From Rhodobacterales bacterium HTCC2255 (GTDB lineage Bacteria; Pseudomonadota; Alphaproteobacteria; Rhodobacterales; Rhodobacteraceae): a stretch of DNA of 64,000 nt. The DNA lies in NCBI GenBank assembly GCA_000153745.1, contig DS022282.1, forward strand, positions 965,495 through 1,029,494. Reading direction: 5' to 3'. The notes under the pieces are model-generated. The model worked only from the letters and a program-made list of their open reading frames with translations, did no database searches and was not told the origin of the DNA. The position numbers were made by a program, and so were the translations under genes. Positions 7,877-19,141 of this stretch are shown one piece after another; the stretch's first letter is position 1; each line of letters starts with the position of its first letter.

Positions 7877-9259
7877 ATGTCGCAGAATCCTCCAGAACTC
7901 CGCCCAGACCTTGCACCAAAAATGCAAATTGATTCAACCTCTAGAAAAGGTCAGCCACAAATTGGTATGGTAAGCCTTGGCTGTCCTAAGGCATTAGTTG
8001 ATAGTGAAAGAATTCTCACAAGGCTTCGTGCCGAAGGATATGCTATCAGCCCAGAATATACCAATGCAGATGCAGTGATCGTAAACACTTGCGGTTTTTT
8101 AGATAGCGCAAAACTTGAAAGTTTAGAAGCAATTGGAGAAGCTTTATCTGAAAATGGGCGGGTAATAGTTACCGGTTGTTTGGGCGTTGAAGAAGATTAC
8201 ATACGTAAAAATCATCCATCAGTTTTAGCAGTAACCGGCCCACATCAATATGAACAAGTATTAGACGCAGTTCATAAAGCTGTCCCTCCAAGTCCTGATC
8301 CATTTATTGATTTATTACCTGCTAGTGGAGTTTCACTAACACCCCGGCATTATAGTTATTTGAAAATATCCGAAGGATGTAATCACAAATGTAAATTCTG
8401 TATCATTCCAGATATGCGTGGAAAGCTTATGTCTCGTCCGGCTCATGCTATAATTAGAGAAGCTGAAAAATTGGTAGATTCTGGAGTTAAGGAACTTTTA
8501 GTTATATCTCAAGATACCTCAGCCTATGGTCTCGATATAAAACACAATACAGCACATGATCATCGGGCACATATAACTGATTTAACAAGGGATTTAGGGA
8601 CTTTAGGGGCGTGGATACGTTTACATTATGTATACCCATATCCTCATGTGAGAAATTTAATTCCTTTAATGGCAGATCCTTCAAATAATATTTTACCTTA
8701 TCTGGATATACCCTTTCAACACAGCCATCCAGATGTATTAAAACGTATGGCTAGACCTGCAAAATCATCAAATACATTGTCTGAAATAGCCGCGTGGCGA
8801 GATAATTGCCCTGATATTACTTTACGTTCAACTTTTATTGTGGGCTACCCCGGTGAAACAGAGACAGAATTCGAACATCTGCTCGATTGGCTGGACGAAG
8901 CACAGCTGGATCGCGTTGGTTGTTTTCAATATGAAAATGTTGATGGAGCAAGATCAAACGTACTTAAAAACCATATAGAACCTGATGTTAAACAGGACAG
9001 ATGGGAAAGGTTTATGGAAAAATCACAAGCCATTTCAGAAACTAAATTAGCAAAAAAAGTAGGGCTTAACTTAGATGTAATCGTAGATAACATTGATGAA
9101 GATGGAGTAGCCACTTGCCGAACAAAAGCTGATGCCCCAGAAATTGATGGTAATCTTTTTATAGATGAAAATACTGATAAGATTAAGGTTGGACAAATTA
9201 TTCAAGTAAAAGTTGATGAAGCATCTGAATATGATTTATGGGGACAAATTATAGGGTAA
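7877..9259 (+). CDS. rimO: Ribosomal protein S12 methylthiotransferase
   Basis: Radical-SAM enzyme adding a methylthio group to an aspartate of ribosomal protein uS12. The N-terminal cluster-binding domain carries Cys in [21 protein letters not shown] and VTGCLG. The radical-SAM cluster is CxxxCxxC with Cys168, 172 and 175 (GCNHKCKFC). A C-terminal TRAM domain (about 385-460) ends in DLWGQIIG, as in RimO. At 460 residues it is slightly longer than usual because of about 27 extra polar N-terminal residues. The [12 protein letters not shown] signature separates it from MiaB. It is monocistronic between tRNA-Met and a convergent small gene. Confidence 0.95.
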   Translation: MSQNPPELRPDLAPKMQIDSTSRKGQPQIGMVSLGCPKALVDSERILTRLRAEGYAISPEYTNADAVIVNTCGFLDSAKLESLEAIGEALSENGRVIVTGCLGVEEDYIRKNHPSVLAVTGPHQYEQVLDAVHKAVPPSPDPFIDLLPASGVSLTPRHYSYLKISEGCNHKCKFCIIPDMRGKLMSRPAHAIIREAEKLVDSGVKELLVISQDTSAYGLDIKHNTAHDHRAHITDLTRDLGTLGAWIRLHYVYPYPHVRNLIPLMADPSNNILPYLDIPFQHSHPDVLKRMARPAKSSNTLSEIAAWRDNCPDITLRSTFIVGYPGETETEFEHLLDWLDEAQLDRVGCFQYENVDGARSNVLKNHIEPDVKQDRWERFMEKSQAISETKLAKKVGLNLDVIVDNIDEDGVATCRTKADAPEIDGNLFIDENTDKIKVGQIIQVKVDEASEYDLWGQIIG

Positions 9260-9285
9260 ATATTTTTAAGTATTATCTTTAATTA

Positions 9286-9636
9286 TTACATGTCATTCAA
9301 ATAAATTTTTGTACACGTCTTAACATGCCTAAATCTATCACCACCTAAATGGACACCACCATACCACCTAGAAACAACAATAATATGGTTATATAATTTA
9401 GCTGAATTTAAAATTCTTAATATAATATTTCCAGCACCTCCTTCACCATCATCATCTTTTATTTCAATACCATCAGATAAAATTAATCCCCATGTATTAT
9501 GAGTAGCCTTCGAAAATTTTTTATTGCGCTTTAAATCTTTTATGAAATCTTGAGCTTGTAGTTTTGAATAAGCCAAGCCACCACTAACAGAATATTTTGA
9601 ACCTTTATCAGTTAAAACATTTTGTATAATTTTCAT
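9286..9636 (-). CDS. IMPACT/YigZ-type N-terminal domain protein
   Basis: Protein of 116 residues consisting of a single UPF0029 (IMPACT N-terminal) domain: NTWG...DDDGEGGAGNIILR and IIVVSRWYGGVHLGGDRFRHV match the family core (DDGEP.GTAG, VTRWFGG..LG). Bacterial YigZ proteins are about 200 residues, with a second domain that is missing here. Some alphaproteobacteria do carry the one-domain form. The biochemical function is unknown. It is convergent with rimO and separated by 15 bases from folD, upstream of it on the same strand, so it may be cotranscribed with folD. Confidence 0.75.
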   Translation of the reverse strand: MKIIQNVLTDKGSKYSVSGGLAYSKLQAQDFIKDLKRNKKFSKATHNTWGLILSDGIEIKDDDGEGGAGNIILRILNSAKLYNHIIVVSRWYGGVHLGGDRFRHVKTCTKIYLNDM

Positions 9637-9651
9637 AATATAATTTTAAAC

Positions 9652-10551
9652 TTAAGCTGTAAGGCCTTCAGGCTCATCAAGACCATTAGATCGACAGCAA
9701 GCTGTTAATGTATTTGCCAATAGACAAGCAATTGTCATAGGACCAACTCCACCAGGTACTGGTGTTATTGCACCTGCTTTAGCTGAAGCACTTGCAAAAT
9801 CAACATCACCAACTAATTTAAATTTACCCTCTTTGTCTGGATGAGGTATACGATTTATTCCGACATCAATTACAGTAGCGCCATCTGCAATCCAATCACC
9901 TGTAATCATTTCAGGGCGACCTACGGCAGCTATAACTATGTCTGCTCTGCGACATATGTCTTCAATATTTTTTGTTCTACTGTGCGCTATCGTTACAGTG
10001 CAGCTATCGCGCAACAAAAGATTTGCCATCGGTTTGCCAACTATATTGGAACGCCCTACAACAACTGCATTTAATCCAGACAATGAGCCATGATGGTCAC
10101 GTAGCATCATCAAACATCCAAGCGGAGTACATGGAACCATTGATTTTTGACCAGTCGACAACATACCAACATTAGAAATATGGAATCCATCTACATCTTT
10201 TTCTGGTATTATAGAATTAATAACCAATTCTTCATCCAAGTGCTTTGGAAGAGGTAATTGGCACAAAATACCATGTACTTTTTCATCATTATTTAATTCG
10301 TTGATTAACCCCAACAAATCAGACTCAGATGTGTCTGCAGGCAATCGGTGTTCATAACTATTCATTCCAACTTCAACCGTAGAAGCATGCTTATTTCTAA
10401 CATAAACTTGGCTTGCAGCATCTTCACCAACAAGCACAACGGCTAATCCTGGAATAATATTATGGTCATTTTTTAATTTCGAAACCTGCTTGGCGACTAG
10501 AGCGCGCACATTCGCAGCAAATTCTTTTCCATCGATAATTTTTGCAGCCAT
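9652..10551 (-). CDS. folD: Methylene-THF dehydrogenase / methenyl-THF cyclohydrolase
   Basis: Bifunctional cytosolic enzyme linking 5,10-methylene-THF to 10-formyl-THF. Visible landmarks are the YVRNKH segment with the catalytic-site lysine (Y-x3-K), [24 protein letters not shown], the NADP-binding [16 protein letters not shown] and the C-terminal [12 protein letters not shown]. From the start chosen here it is 299 residues. Two ATGs lie close together; GGGGA directly abuts the first (10557), so the second (10551, MAAKIIDG) has the better spacing. It lies downstream of fhs with a terminator between them. Together they interconvert folate C1 units and formate. Confidence 0.96.
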   Translation of the reverse strand: MAAKIIDGKEFAANVRALVAKQVSKLKNDHNIIPGLAVVLVGEDAASQVYVRNKHASTVEVGMNSYEHRLPADTSESDLLGLINELNNDEKVHGILCQLPLPKHLDEELVINSIIPEKDVDGFHISNVGMLSTGQKSMVPCTPLGCLMMLRDHHGSLSGLNAVVVGRSNIVGKPMANLLLRDSCTVTIAHSRTKNIEDICRRADIVIAAVGRPEMITGDWIADGATVIDVGINRIPHPDKEGKFKLVGDVDFASASAKAGAITPVPGGVGPMTIACLLANTLTACCRSNGLDEPEGLTA

Positions 10552-10570
10552 AGCCATTCCCCTTTTGTGT

Positions 10571-10601
10571 AAAAAAAGCGCACTAGTAATTAAGCGCGCT
10601 T
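10571..10601 (-). terminator. Intrinsic terminator after fhs
   Basis: AAGCGC (10576-10581) pairs with GCGCTT (10596-10601), and on the minus strand the stem is followed by seven Ts. It sits between fhs and folD, so the two genes probably have separate or attenuated transcripts. A T-run also flanks the other side. Confidence 0.75.
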
Positions 10602-10611
10602 AAATTTTTTA

Positions 10612-12288
10612 TTAAAATAAACCGTCAATTTGGCCATCATCATTTAACATAATCGCCTCAGCAGATGGTACACGTGGCAATCCCGGCATTGTCATAATCT
10701 CACCACATATTGCAACAATAAATCCCGCTCCTGCTGACAATCTTACTTCTCTTACTGGAACAGAATGTCCTGTTGGAGCACCTCGTAAGTTTGGATCAGT
10801 ACTAAAACTATATTGCGTTTTAGCCATACAAACTGGAAGATTACCATAACCTTGCTCTTCCCATTGACGCAATTGATCTCGGATTTTTTTGTCTGCTAAA
10901 ACTTCATCTGCACGGTAAATACGCTTTGCTATGGTTTCAATTTTTTCAAATAAAGGCATTTCATCGGGATAAATTGGAGCAAAATTTGCCATGTCAGCAT
11001 CTGCTATTTCTGATACTCTTTTAGCAAGGTCTGCAGATCCTTCAGATCCAAACTCCCAGTGCTTAGATAAAATAGCTTCCGAACCTTGGCTAGCAACATA
11101 GTCTTTAACTGCTTGCACTTCAGCATCTGTATCAGTCACAAAATGATTTATTGCAACAACCACAGGAACACCAAATGATTTAAGGTTTTCAATATGTCTT
11201 CCTAAATTTGGGCAACCATCATTTACTGCTGTCACATTCTCTGCACCAAGATCAGCTTTTGCTACTCCACCATTCATTTTCATTGCACGGACTGTTGCAA
11301 CAAGCACCACAACACTTGGAGCAATACCTGCTTTGCGACATTTAATATTCAAGAACTTTTCAGCGCCTAAATCAGCCCCAAATCCTGCCTCTGTAATTAC
11401 ATAGTCAGCTAGCTTAAGTGCAGTTGTTGTAGCAACTACAGAATTACATCCATGGGCTATATTAGCAAAAGGTCCACCATGAACAAACGCTGGATTATTT
11501 TCTAAAGTTTGAACGAGGTTTGGTTGCATAGCCTGTTGTAATAATACTGCCATTGCACCATCTGCTTTAATATCTCGAGCATAAATTGGTGAACGATCAC
11601 GTCTGTAAGCTACTATTATATCTCCAAGTCTTTTCTGCAAATCTTCCATATCTAAAGCTAAACACAAAATAGCCATAACCTCTGACGCAACAGTAATATC
11701 AAAACCAGATTGTCTTGGGAAACCATTTGAAACTCCACCAAGTGAAGTAACTATATCACGCAATGCACGATCGTTCATATCTAGTACACGACGCCAAACA
11801 ACTCGCCGTTGGTCAATTTCCAATTCATTTCCCCAATAAATATGGTTATCAATCATTGCAGATAATAAATTATGGGCTGATGTAATGGCATGGAAGTCAC
11901 CAGTGAAATGTAAATTCATTTCTTCCATTGGAACAACCTGAGCATATCCACCACCAGCTGCACCACCTTTCATTCCAAAGCATGGACCTAAAGAGGCTTC
12001 ACGAATACAAACAGCAGCTTTTTTTCCTATTTTGTTTAATCCATCACCTAAACCAACAGTTGTTGTTGTTTTACCTTCACCTGCTGGTGTTGGGTTTATT
12101 GCAGTAACAAGGATTAGTTTTCCATCTTTTTTTCCACGCTGGGCTTTGATAAATTCTGCGCTTATTTTGGCTTTATCATGACCGAATGGCAAAAGATCTG
12201 CGTCCGGTATCCCTAACTTTGCACCTATTTCTTGAATTGGTTTTTTATTCGCTTCTCGAGCAATTTCTATATCAGTTTTATATGCCAT
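10612..12288 (-). CDS. fhs: Formate--tetrahydrofolate ligase
   Basis: ATP-dependent ligase making 10-formyl-THF from formate (or running in reverse to release formate and ATP). Motifs are the ATP loop [14 protein letters not shown], the [27 protein letters not shown] block and the C-terminal [16 protein letters not shown]. At 558 residues from ATG 12288 ([10 protein letters not shown]) it is the normal length; three bases of the upstream frame give another ATG that lacks homology. With folD it forms the C1 oxidation route that in marine bacteria dissipates methyl groups from DMSP and glycine betaine; that link to dmdA here is inference. Confidence 0.97.
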   Translation of the reverse strand: MAYKTDIEIAREANKKPIQEIGAKLGIPDADLLPFGHDKAKISAEFIKAQRGKKDGKLILVTAINPTPAGEGKTTTTVGLGDGLNKIGKKAAVCIREASLGPCFGMKGGAAGGGYAQVVPMEEMNLHFTGDFHAITSAHNLLSAMIDNHIYWGNELEIDQRRVVWRRVLDMNDRALRDIVTSLGGVSNGFPRQSGFDITVASEVMAILCLALDMEDLQKRLGDIIVAYRRDRSPIYARDIKADGAMAVLLQQAMQPNLVQTLENNPAFVHGGPFANIAHGCNSVVATTTALKLADYVITEAGFGADLGAEKFLNIKCRKAGIAPSVVVLVATVRAMKMNGGVAKADLGAENVTAVNDGCPNLGRHIENLKSFGVPVVVAINHFVTDTDAEVQAVKDYVASQGSEAILSKHWEFGSEGSADLAKRVSEIADADMANFAPIYPDEMPLFEKIETIAKRIYRADEVLADKKIRDQLRQWEEQGYGNLPVCMAKTQYSFSTDPNLRGAPTGHSVPVREVRLSAGAGFIVAICGEIMTMPGLPRVPSAEAIMLNDDGQIDGLF

Positions 12289-12426
12289 TTTGAGTCCCAT
12301 CAAAAAGAATTTCTTTGTTAGTTCTGACCTATTTTAACACTTAATGGACATTAAGTTTCCGACCTTATTAAATGTTTTATCGTCTTTAATGATGATTAGT
12401 TAGTTCAATCTTATCAGAGACATAAA

Positions 12427-12448
12427 AAAGCCCGCTTAAGCGGGCTTT
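12427..12448 (-). terminator. Bidirectional intrinsic terminator after ftsH
   Basis: GCCCGCTTAAGCGGGC (12430-12445) is a perfect palindrome flanked by A and T runs. It begins four bases after the ftsH stop codon, giving a strong stem plus T-run on the minus strand. Confidence 0.92.
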
Positions 12449-12451
12449 AAT

Positions 12452-14371
12452 TTATTTATCTGACTTATCATCTGATTCAGATGATTTCCGTGGTTTTTTT
12501 GAGGTTTTAGGAACCGCAGCTAAGCTTGGTTTTGTTTCCTTTTTATTATCTTCATCATCAGAAGATAATTTTTGGCCTTTGATTATCTTGTTTATCTCAT
12601 CACCAGTTAAGGTTTCATATTCCAATAAGCCCTGAGCTAATCGTTCAAATTCTTTTTTCTTTTTCTTTAAAATCGATAATGCTTGAGCATAGCCGTCATC
12701 AATGAGTTTTTTAACCTCTTGCTCGATTAACTCTTTGGTTTTTGTAGAAATTGAGAAGCCACCAATATTACCACCAGCATATCCCTCATGTGCAGCTTGG
12801 TAATCTATATCTCCTATTTTATCAGACATTCCCCATCTCATAACCATTGCACGTGCCAAAGAAGATGCTTGCTGAATATCACCTGAAGGACCATTTGAAA
12901 CGTCCTCTTCGCCCCATTTTAAAATTTCAGCAGCCTTACCCGCCATTGTCATCGCGAGTTTTTGTTTGCATTCATTCTTATGCCAACTAAGACGTTCAAT
13001 TTCAGGTAAAGATACTACCATTCCCAAAGCTCCACCTCTTGGAATAATAGTTGCTTTATACACTGGATCGCATTTTTCCAGATTTAACCCTACTATTGCA
13101 TGACCAGCTTCATGATATGCTGTATGTTCTTTTTGCTCATCCGTTAATACCATCGAACGACGTTCAGCGCCCATCATTACTTTATCTTTAGCAAACTCAA
13201 AATCTTCCATTGTAACAAAACGCTTGCCTGTCCGTGCAGCCGTTAATGCTGCCTCATTAACAAGGTTGGCTAAGTCAGCACCCGAAAACCCTGGTGTACC
13301 CCTTGCGATTATTCGCAGATCTACATCAGGACCTAATGGTGATTTACGCGCATGAACATTGAGAATTTTTTCTCTACCTTTAATATCTGGATTTGGGACT
13401 TGAACTTGTCTGTCAAAACGTCCTGGCCGTTTTAAGGCAGGATCTAACACATCTGGACGGTTTGTTGCAGCTAGAAGAATCACGCCTTCATTTGCAGAAA
13501 ATCCATCCATCTCAACAAGCAATTGATTTAATGTTTGCTCACGTTCATCGTTACCACCACCGTGACCTGCGCCACGATGACGTCCAACTGCATCAATCTC
13601 ATCAATAAAAACTATGCAAGGAGCATTTTTCTTGGCTTGCTCAAACATATCACGAACCCTTGATGCACCCACACCGACAAACATCTCAACAAAGTCTGAT
13701 CCAGAAATTGTAAAGAACGGCACACCAGCTTCTCCTGCAATAGCACGTGCTAAAAGTGTTTTACCAGTTCCTGGTGGACCAATAAGCAAAGCACCCTTCG
13801 GGATTTGGCCTCCAAGACGGCTAAATTTTTGAGGATCTCTTAAAAATTCAACTATTTCTTCTAGTTCTTCTTTTGCTTCATCAATTCCGGCAACATCATC
13901 AAAAGTTTTTCTATCTTCATTTTGATTTAATAATTTTGCTTTAGATTTACCAAAACCCATGGCTCCACCACGACCACCACCTTGCATGCGGTTCATAAAG
14001 AAAATCCAAACCCCTACAATTAAAACAAATGGTAATAAATACTGAAGAAATGATGCAAGTCCTGATTCTTGTTGTTTTACAGCTTCAATCTCAACATTAT
14101 TATCTAATAAAGATTCCGTTATACCTTCATTGAATGGCCAGTTTGGGATGATTGAACGAAATTTACTATTATTAGCACCTAAAGTAATAGTTAAATTTTC
14201 CCCATCGATTTCAGCTGATTTAACGTCACCTTTTTCAATCATTTCAATAGCTTGAGAATACGGTATCTCATCAGAAGCTTTTGAAGACGAGTTACCACCA
14301 ATGACTTGAAAAACTGCAATCAATAAAAGAAAAAGAACTACCCAAAAGGCAATATTCCGATTATTTCCCAA
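12452..14371 (-). CDS. ftsH: ATP-dependent zinc metalloprotease FtsH
   Basis: Membrane-anchored AAA+ protease that degrades misfolded membrane proteins and short-lived regulators. The 639-residue protein has TM1 near residues 7-24, a short periplasmic domain, TM2 around 110-127, then the AAA domain with Walker A GPPGTGKT, Walker B IDEIDAVG and the SRH region ([20 protein letters not shown]). The zinc site HEAGH follows, and the C-terminus is Lys/Glu/Ser-rich. It lies 3' of tilS on the same strand, the usual arrangement after the tol-pal cluster in alphaproteobacteria. It is terminated by the palindrome at 12427-12448. Confidence 0.98.
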   Translation of the reverse strand: MGNNRNIAFWVVLFLLLIAVFQVIGGNSSSKASDEIPYSQAIEMIEKGDVKSAEIDGENLTITLGANNSKFRSIIPNWPFNEGITESLLDNNVEIEAVKQQESGLASFLQYLLPFVLIVGVWIFFMNRMQGGGRGGAMGFGKSKAKLLNQNEDRKTFDDVAGIDEAKEELEEIVEFLRDPQKFSRLGGQIPKGALLIGPPGTGKTLLARAIAGEAGVPFFTISGSDFVEMFVGVGASRVRDMFEQAKKNAPCIVFIDEIDAVGRHRGAGHGGGNDEREQTLNQLLVEMDGFSANEGVILLAATNRPDVLDPALKRPGRFDRQVQVPNPDIKGREKILNVHARKSPLGPDVDLRIIARGTPGFSGADLANLVNEAALTAARTGKRFVTMEDFEFAKDKVMMGAERRSMVLTDEQKEHTAYHEAGHAIVGLNLEKCDPVYKATIIPRGGALGMVVSLPEIERLSWHKNECKQKLAMTMAGKAAEILKWGEEDVSNGPSGDIQQASSLARAMVMRWGMSDKIGDIDYQAAHEGYAGGNIGGFSISTKTKELIEQEVKKLIDDGYAQALSILKKKKKEFERLAQGLLEYETLTGDEINKIIKGQKLSSDDEDNKKETKPSLAAVPKTSKKPRKSSESDDKSDK

Positions 14372-14445
14372 AATTTTACTCCTTAATTACGCAGGGAAGG
14401 ACCTGCATTATTTTGTTTATAGATGTATAGTATTATTGAGAAGTT

Positions 14446-15717
14446 TCAATGCGTCACTATAGCTGAATAGAAATTTTGACTATCTTTTTCTAACACGCAT
14501 TTCCAACCTGCATTCATATCAAGCATGGGAGCAGCTATCAGCAATTCATCTTTCCATATAGCTGGACTTCCTAAAATACTAATTCGAGACATATTGAGCT
14601 CTCTCCAATCTGGAAATTGCCTCAATCCTGCCTCACCAAGAGGGCCAATACTTAATTCCTCTTTTGATGATTTACTCTCTAAAATCCAACGCCCATCAAA
14701 TTTTTCAGAAAAACTATTTGATTTGATAATTTTTGAAACTTCGCGACATATTTCAGCACTTCTACCATTTGATGTTACATGGCAGCCAGAAATGGTATGA
14801 GTTTTACAATTTAATAATTTTTTAATGCTTTCTGTGAGGGAAATAAATCTTGGCCGGTAAATTGATCCTGAAATCCACTTTAATATATGAGAATAAATGC
14901 GATTTTGTACTTCAACAGGTAAAAGTTTAAATTCTTCTAAATCAAGCATTACTGTTCCCATTTTAGTGATTTCAGTAATGTTTTCTATTTTTTCTTTTGA
15001 AACTAATTCTAATGCATTTCTTGCTACACTCATTCTTTGAGCAGTTTCGTTTAAGCAGCTAATTGTGAGACCCATATTATTCAAAAAACTTTGAGCTTTT
15101 CTCATTTTAACGCGATCAAATTTCATATTCTCATTACTTGGATCATCAAACCATGTAATTTTATTTATATTTAAATAATCACGCAATTCAGAACGGTGGA
15201 ATTCAAGAAGAGGACGAAACCAAAGCATACCTTCTTTGAGTATTGATGATGCCATTCCTGATAAACCGTCAACACCAGATCCTCTAGCTAATCTTAGCAA
15301 AAATGTTTCTGCCTGATCATCAGCTGTATGCCCAGTAGCAACAGCATCAAGTCCTAAACTATTTGCCCAATTTCCAATTAAACGATTTCGCGCAGATCTT
15401 GCGGCATCTTGTAAATTTCCTGATTTATCCCAATCTGTCCAATTCAATATTGTACATTCAATACCTAGACTGCGGCAAATATCTTTTACTGTTTGAGCCT
15501 CATTCAGAGATTCTTTTCTTAAGCCATGATCAACTGTTGCCACAAAAATTTTCTTATCATTTTTACAGGCCCACTCTTTTGTTAAATATAAAAGTGCAAT
15601 TGAGTCGCCTCCTCCTGAGACAGATAATCCTATGTTGTCTCCAGAAATTTGTATTTCAAAAGCATTCATTTTTTCAGTAAAGTTATTTAATATATCTTGT
15701 GAACTAGGTTTTATCAC
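14446..15717 (-). CDS. tilS: tRNA(Ile)-lysidine synthetase
   Basis: Modifies C34 of the CAU-anticodon tRNA-Ile to lysidine so that it reads AUA. The N-terminal PP-loop ATPase motif is SVSGGGDSIALLYL, followed by VDHGLR, ATGHTADDQAETFLLRL and the RPLL segment; the region after about residue 220 is more divergent. The length (423) is normal for the larger form. The start overlaps the end of the cpoB-like gene by 4 bases, so the two are translationally coupled. Confidence 0.93.
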   Translation of the reverse strand: MIKPSSQDILNNFTEKMNAFEIQISGDNIGLSVSGGGDSIALLYLTKEWACKNDKKIFVATVDHGLRKESLNEAQTVKDICRSLGIECTILNWTDWDKSGNLQDAARSARNRLIGNWANSLGLDAVATGHTADDQAETFLLRLARGSGVDGLSGMASSILKEGMLWFRPLLEFHRSELRDYLNINKITWFDDPSNENMKFDRVKMRKAQSFLNNMGLTISCLNETAQRMSVARNALELVSKEKIENITEITKMGTVMLDLEEFKLLPVEVQNRIYSHILKWISGSIYRPRFISLTESIKKLLNCKTHTISGCHVTSNGRSAEICREVSKIIKSNSFSEKFDGRWILESKSSKEELSIGPLGEAGLRQFPDWRELNMSRISILGSPAIWKDELLIAAPMLDMNAGWKCVLEKDSQNFYSAIVTH

Positions 15718-17240
15718 GAGCAGCCTAATATTTGCATTTCATATTGAGCTTCTTCAACAATTTGATTTCTAGGGAACCTTGCCTCCACTCGATTTAAGAT
15801 ATTACATGCTTCATTTATTTTCTGCATTTTACCTAAACTAATACCTACATTCATCAATGCTTTCGCTGCGTATTTACCATCTGGCTCTAATTTAAAGCTC
15901 TCAAGGTAGCTTTTTCCCGCTGCTTTCCACTCTTCTAATTCACTGAAGGCGTCACCTTTTGAATAGTGTGCTGCAGTAAGTAAAGGGCCACTTGGAATAA
16001 CGTTAATTAATGAATCAAATTGAATAATTGCTAACTCAAAATTATTCTCATTTAATGGCATTAATGCAGTTTGATAACTAGCTTTAAGAGCTTTTGCAGC
16101 GTAATTACCATCTGATTCTAATTCATAACTTTTAAGATAACTTCTTAAGGCTGATTTCCAATCTTGCATTCCTGTAAATGCATCACCTCTAGAATAATAT
16201 ACTCCCGCTAAAAAAGTATCATCTGATGTAATATCTATTAATTTATCAAATTGTATCAATGCCACCTGAAAGTCATTTTGCTTTAACAATTCCAACGAAG
16301 CATCATAACTAGATTTAAGTGCCTTTTGGGCATACTTTCCATTTGGCTCCAAACTAAAGCTTTCAAGATAACTGTTTACGCCCTGATCCCAAGCAGTCAA
16401 ACCAATAAATGCATCTCCTTTGGAATAATGCGCTGCTACTGTTAGAGGGCCATTTGGAAATGCCTTTATGAGTTTATCAAACTCTAATAAAGCTAACTCA
16501 TAATTATTTTCATTTAGTAGTTTTAAAGCATTATCATAATTGGACTTTTCAGTAATAGCTAACTCAGCGTTTGTGTTTGAAGTCTTTACGCTTCCACCAA
16601 TTACACGTGAATTACCAAGCAGAGATAAGTCCCCCCCCTCTAATTCTGTAATACGAAACTCTAAATCCCCAATTCTATTTGTTGCATCAAAAGCTATATT
16701 CTTTGTGTAGAATTGTAATTCTTCAATTATTCCAGTCAGGTTTCGCATTTCTTCTTCAATCGCGTCCAGCCTGTATAACACACTACCAGCAGATTTCTTT
16801 ATACCAGATGCAACAATGTTCTCAGACGCTTCAATAGCTTCTTTTACAATAGAAGCTTTATTTTCAGCTAATTCTAAACGAATTTCAGAAATTTGTTCCG
16901 ACAAATTATTTAACTCAGATTGAACAGTTGAAAGTTCTTTAGAGTTTGTTTCAAATATATTTTCAAGATTTTGAAATACTTCATCTTGTACGTTTGTAAG
17001 CTCCTGAGATCTATTATCAAAAATAATATCAAGATTCTCAGATAATTTCTCTTGAATTGCAGTTAACTCATCAGAGTTTTTTTCAAAGATTAGCCCAAGG
17101 TTGTCAAATACCTCTTGTTGAAAATTACTAAACTCTTTTGGAACATCTGCCGTCTCATCTAAAGATTCCTGAGCATAAGAATTAGTCGCCAATGGTACCA
17201 AAAAAGTTAATAATATGGCTTTTAAGAAGTTACTTAACAT
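15714..17240 (-). CDS. cpoB: CpoB/YbgF-like Tol-Pal periplasmic protein with triplicated TPR module
   Basis: Periplasmic partner of Tol-Pal that in E. coli coordinates envelope constriction with peptidoglycan synthesis. The product is 508 residues, about twice the usual length. After a signal peptide (about 1-23) come three related segments of about 25 residues, each with a F/I-F..N..EL pattern (about 35-110). A coiled-coil region follows (about 115-190), then three consecutive copies of a 77-residue TPR module (about 230-465), each ending in a YAxKALK motif, then a final TPR. The copies differ clearly, so they are not a recent assembly duplication. Position directly after pal supports the assignment. 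Confidence 0.82.
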   Translation of the reverse strand: MLSNFLKAILLTFLVPLATNSYAQESLDETADVPKEFSNFQQEVFDNLGLIFEKNSDELTAIQEKLSENLDIIFDNRSQELTNVQDEVFQNLENIFETNSKELSTVQSELNNLSEQISEIRLELAENKASIVKEAIEASENIVASGIKKSAGSVLYRLDAIEEEMRNLTGIIEELQFYTKNIAFDATNRIGDLEFRITELEGGDLSLLGNSRVIGGSVKTSNTNAELAITEKSNYDNALKLLNENNYELALLEFDKLIKAFPNGPLTVAAHYSKGDAFIGLTAWDQGVNSYLESFSLEPNGKYAQKALKSSYDASLELLKQNDFQVALIQFDKLIDITSDDTFLAGVYYSRGDAFTGMQDWKSALRSYLKSYELESDGNYAAKALKASYQTALMPLNENNFELAIIQFDSLINVIPSGPLLTAAHYSKGDAFSELEEWKAAGKSYLESFKLEPDGKYAAKALMNVGISLGKMQKINEACNILNRVEARFPRNQIVEEAQYEMQILGCS

Positions 17241-17243
17241 ATG

Positions 17244-17735
17244 TTAATAGCCTAAACCTCCAGCGACTAGTGTCACCGAACGGCGATTTTTAGACCAACA
17301 AGCTTCGTCTGAACAAATAGCCAAAGGTCGTTCTTTACCAAATGTTACAGTATTAATACGAGAGTCAGTTAATCCTCTGCTAACTAAATAGTTTTGAACG
17401 GATGCAGCACGACGCGCACCAAGTGCTAAATTATATTCACGAGTTCCAGTTTCATCTGCGTGACCTTCAATCGTAATTGATTTATTAGGATTGTTTAACA
17501 ACCACTCTGCTTGTTTATTAAGAAGGTCAGTTGCTTCTGCTGTTAATGATGATTGATCGACTAAAAATAATACAGTGTCACCAATTTCTTGATTAAAATA
17601 TTCTACACCTGCTGGATCAAGCGATGATTGTAAAATGCCATTATTGCTTCCAAATCCACCCGTAGATCCATCTGGGCCACATGCGGTAAGGCCTAATAAG
17701 GCTAATGCCGTTAATGTAATTTTTATTGAGGTCAT
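17244..17735 (-). CDS. pal: Peptidoglycan-associated lipoprotein Pal
   Basis: Outer-membrane lipoprotein that binds peptidoglycan and TolB. From ATG 17735 the 163-residue precursor has a lipoprotein signal peptide with lipobox LTAC, a Gly/Ser-rich linker, and an OmpA-like domain with ITIEGHADETGTREYNLALG and ARRAASVQNYLVSRG, including the Asp and Arg that contact diaminopimelate. The frame is open to 17837 but the extra 34 residues precede the signal peptide and are not expected. It lies between tolB and the cpoB-like gene in the conserved tol-pal order. Confidence 0.95.
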   Translation of the reverse strand: MTSIKITLTALALLGLTACGPDGSTGGFGSNNGILQSSLDPAGVEYFNQEIGDTVLFLVDQSSLTAEATDLLNKQAEWLLNNPNKSITIEGHADETGTREYNLALGARRAASVQNYLVSRGLTDSRINTVTFGKERPLAICSDEACWSKNRRSVTLVAGGLGY

Positions 17736-17815
17736 TTTGCTCTTCCTCTTAAATAAGTGCTGTACGCAACTTTTTGTTAATTTAATTATTAATTTATAAT
17801 AGTAGGTAATAGATT

Positions 17816-19141
17816 TTATTTCAACAAGCCTGACCATGAAGGGTCAGAACCATTTTGGATTGTCTTTACACGCTTTAAATTTCGACCCGTCACATCCACT
17901 GAGAAAATTTCCGGGGCACCATTTGTTCCCGCAGACTCTCTGAAAAACATAATAACACGCCCATTAGGAGACCAAGTAGGCCCTTCATCTAAAAATGACG
18001 CAGTTAAAAGACGCTCATTACTGCCATCTGTTCGCATTACTCCAATATGGAATCGCCCTTGGCTAATTTTAGTAAATGCAATCATATCTCCTCTTGGAGA
18101 CCAAACTGGCGTACCATAACTGCCTTTACCAAAACTTATTCGGGTTGCATCACCGCCTGATGAAGACATTATATAAATTTGTTGCCTTCCGCCTCTATCA
18201 GATTCAAATACAATTTGTTTACCATCTGGTGAAAAACTTGGTGCTGTATCAATTGAAGGGCCAGAGGTTAATCGTGTTTTACGGCGAGATTCTAAAACTA
18301 CTGAATATATGTCTGTATTTCCACGATCTGTTAAGGACATTACCACATTTCTTCCATCAGGTGAAAATCTTGGCGCAAAAGTCATTCCAGGCTGATCATC
18401 TAAGACACGCTTGTTCAATGTATCAACATTCATTAAATAAACTTTTGGCACTCCAGTTTCGTAACTTGTATAAACAATTTCTTCATTATTTGGAGAAAAC
18501 CTTGGTGCTAATACAATATCATTATCATCTGTTAAAAATCTACTGTTGGCTCCATCATAGTCCATAATTGTAAGTCGTTTTTTTCGAGCATTTTTTGGAC
18601 CTTGTTCGGATATATATACAACTCTGCTATCAAAATAAGCAGCTTCACCAGTCAAACGTGAATAAACAGCGTCCGATATTTTATGAGCCATTCTACGCCA
18701 ATTCCCAATAGAAGCTTGGAACTGAAGACCTTCACCCAAAGGTTTTTGCGCAAATACATCAAACAAACGAAACTGGAGTATTAATTTATCGCCTTGAATA
18801 TTTACAGACCCTGTAATTAAGGCGTCTACATTAATAACTCTCCAATCAGAAAACTTCACAGGGTTATTAAAATTTGTATTCGCAGAAACATGTGCTGACC
18901 TTGGAATTTCTCTAAACAATCCAGAACCGACTAAATCAGCCATTATAACAGATGTAATCTGATCAACATACTGTGGAGTGGTATCTCCTATCGCCGTAAA
19001 TTGAGATAAAGCAATTGGCATAGGCTTAATAATACCTTGAGTAATTTCAATCATAAGAGGCTTTGTTTCAGCACTTAAAGTTAAAACTTTTGACATAAAA
19101 AACATCAAACCAATTATAACTATTTTTATAAAATATTTCAT
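17816..19141 (-). CDS. tolB: Tol-Pal system beta-propeller protein TolB
   Basis: Periplasmic protein that cycles between TolA and Pal during outer-membrane constriction. The 441-residue precursor has an N-terminal hydrophobic signal (about 1-24), an N-terminal alpha/beta domain, and WD40-like beta-propeller blades marked by repeated FSPDG/FSPNNEE/WSPNGR motifs (for example [14 protein letters not shown] and [19 protein letters not shown]). The start codon overlaps the tolA-like stop codon by one base (TAATG), showing coupling. Confidence 0.96.
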   Translation of the reverse strand: MKYFIKIVIIGLMFFMSKVLTLSAETKPLMIEITQGIIKPMPIALSQFTAIGDTTPQYVDQITSVIMADLVGSGLFREIPRSAHVSANTNFNNPVKFSDWRVINVDALITGSVNIQGDKLILQFRLFDVFAQKPLGEGLQFQASIGNWRRMAHKISDAVYSRLTGEAAYFDSRVVYISEQGPKNARKKRLTIMDYDGANSRFLTDDNDIVLAPRFSPNNEEIVYTSYETGVPKVYLMNVDTLNKRVLDDQPGMTFAPRFSPDGRNVVMSLTDRGNTDIYSVVLESRRKTRLTSGPSIDTAPSFSPDGKQIVFESDRGGRQQIYIMSSSGGDATRISFGKGSYGTPVWSPRGDMIAFTKISQGRFHIGVMRTDGSNERLLTASFLDEGPTWSPNGRVIMFFRESAGTNGAPEIFSVDVTGRNLKRVKTIQNGSDPSWSGLLK

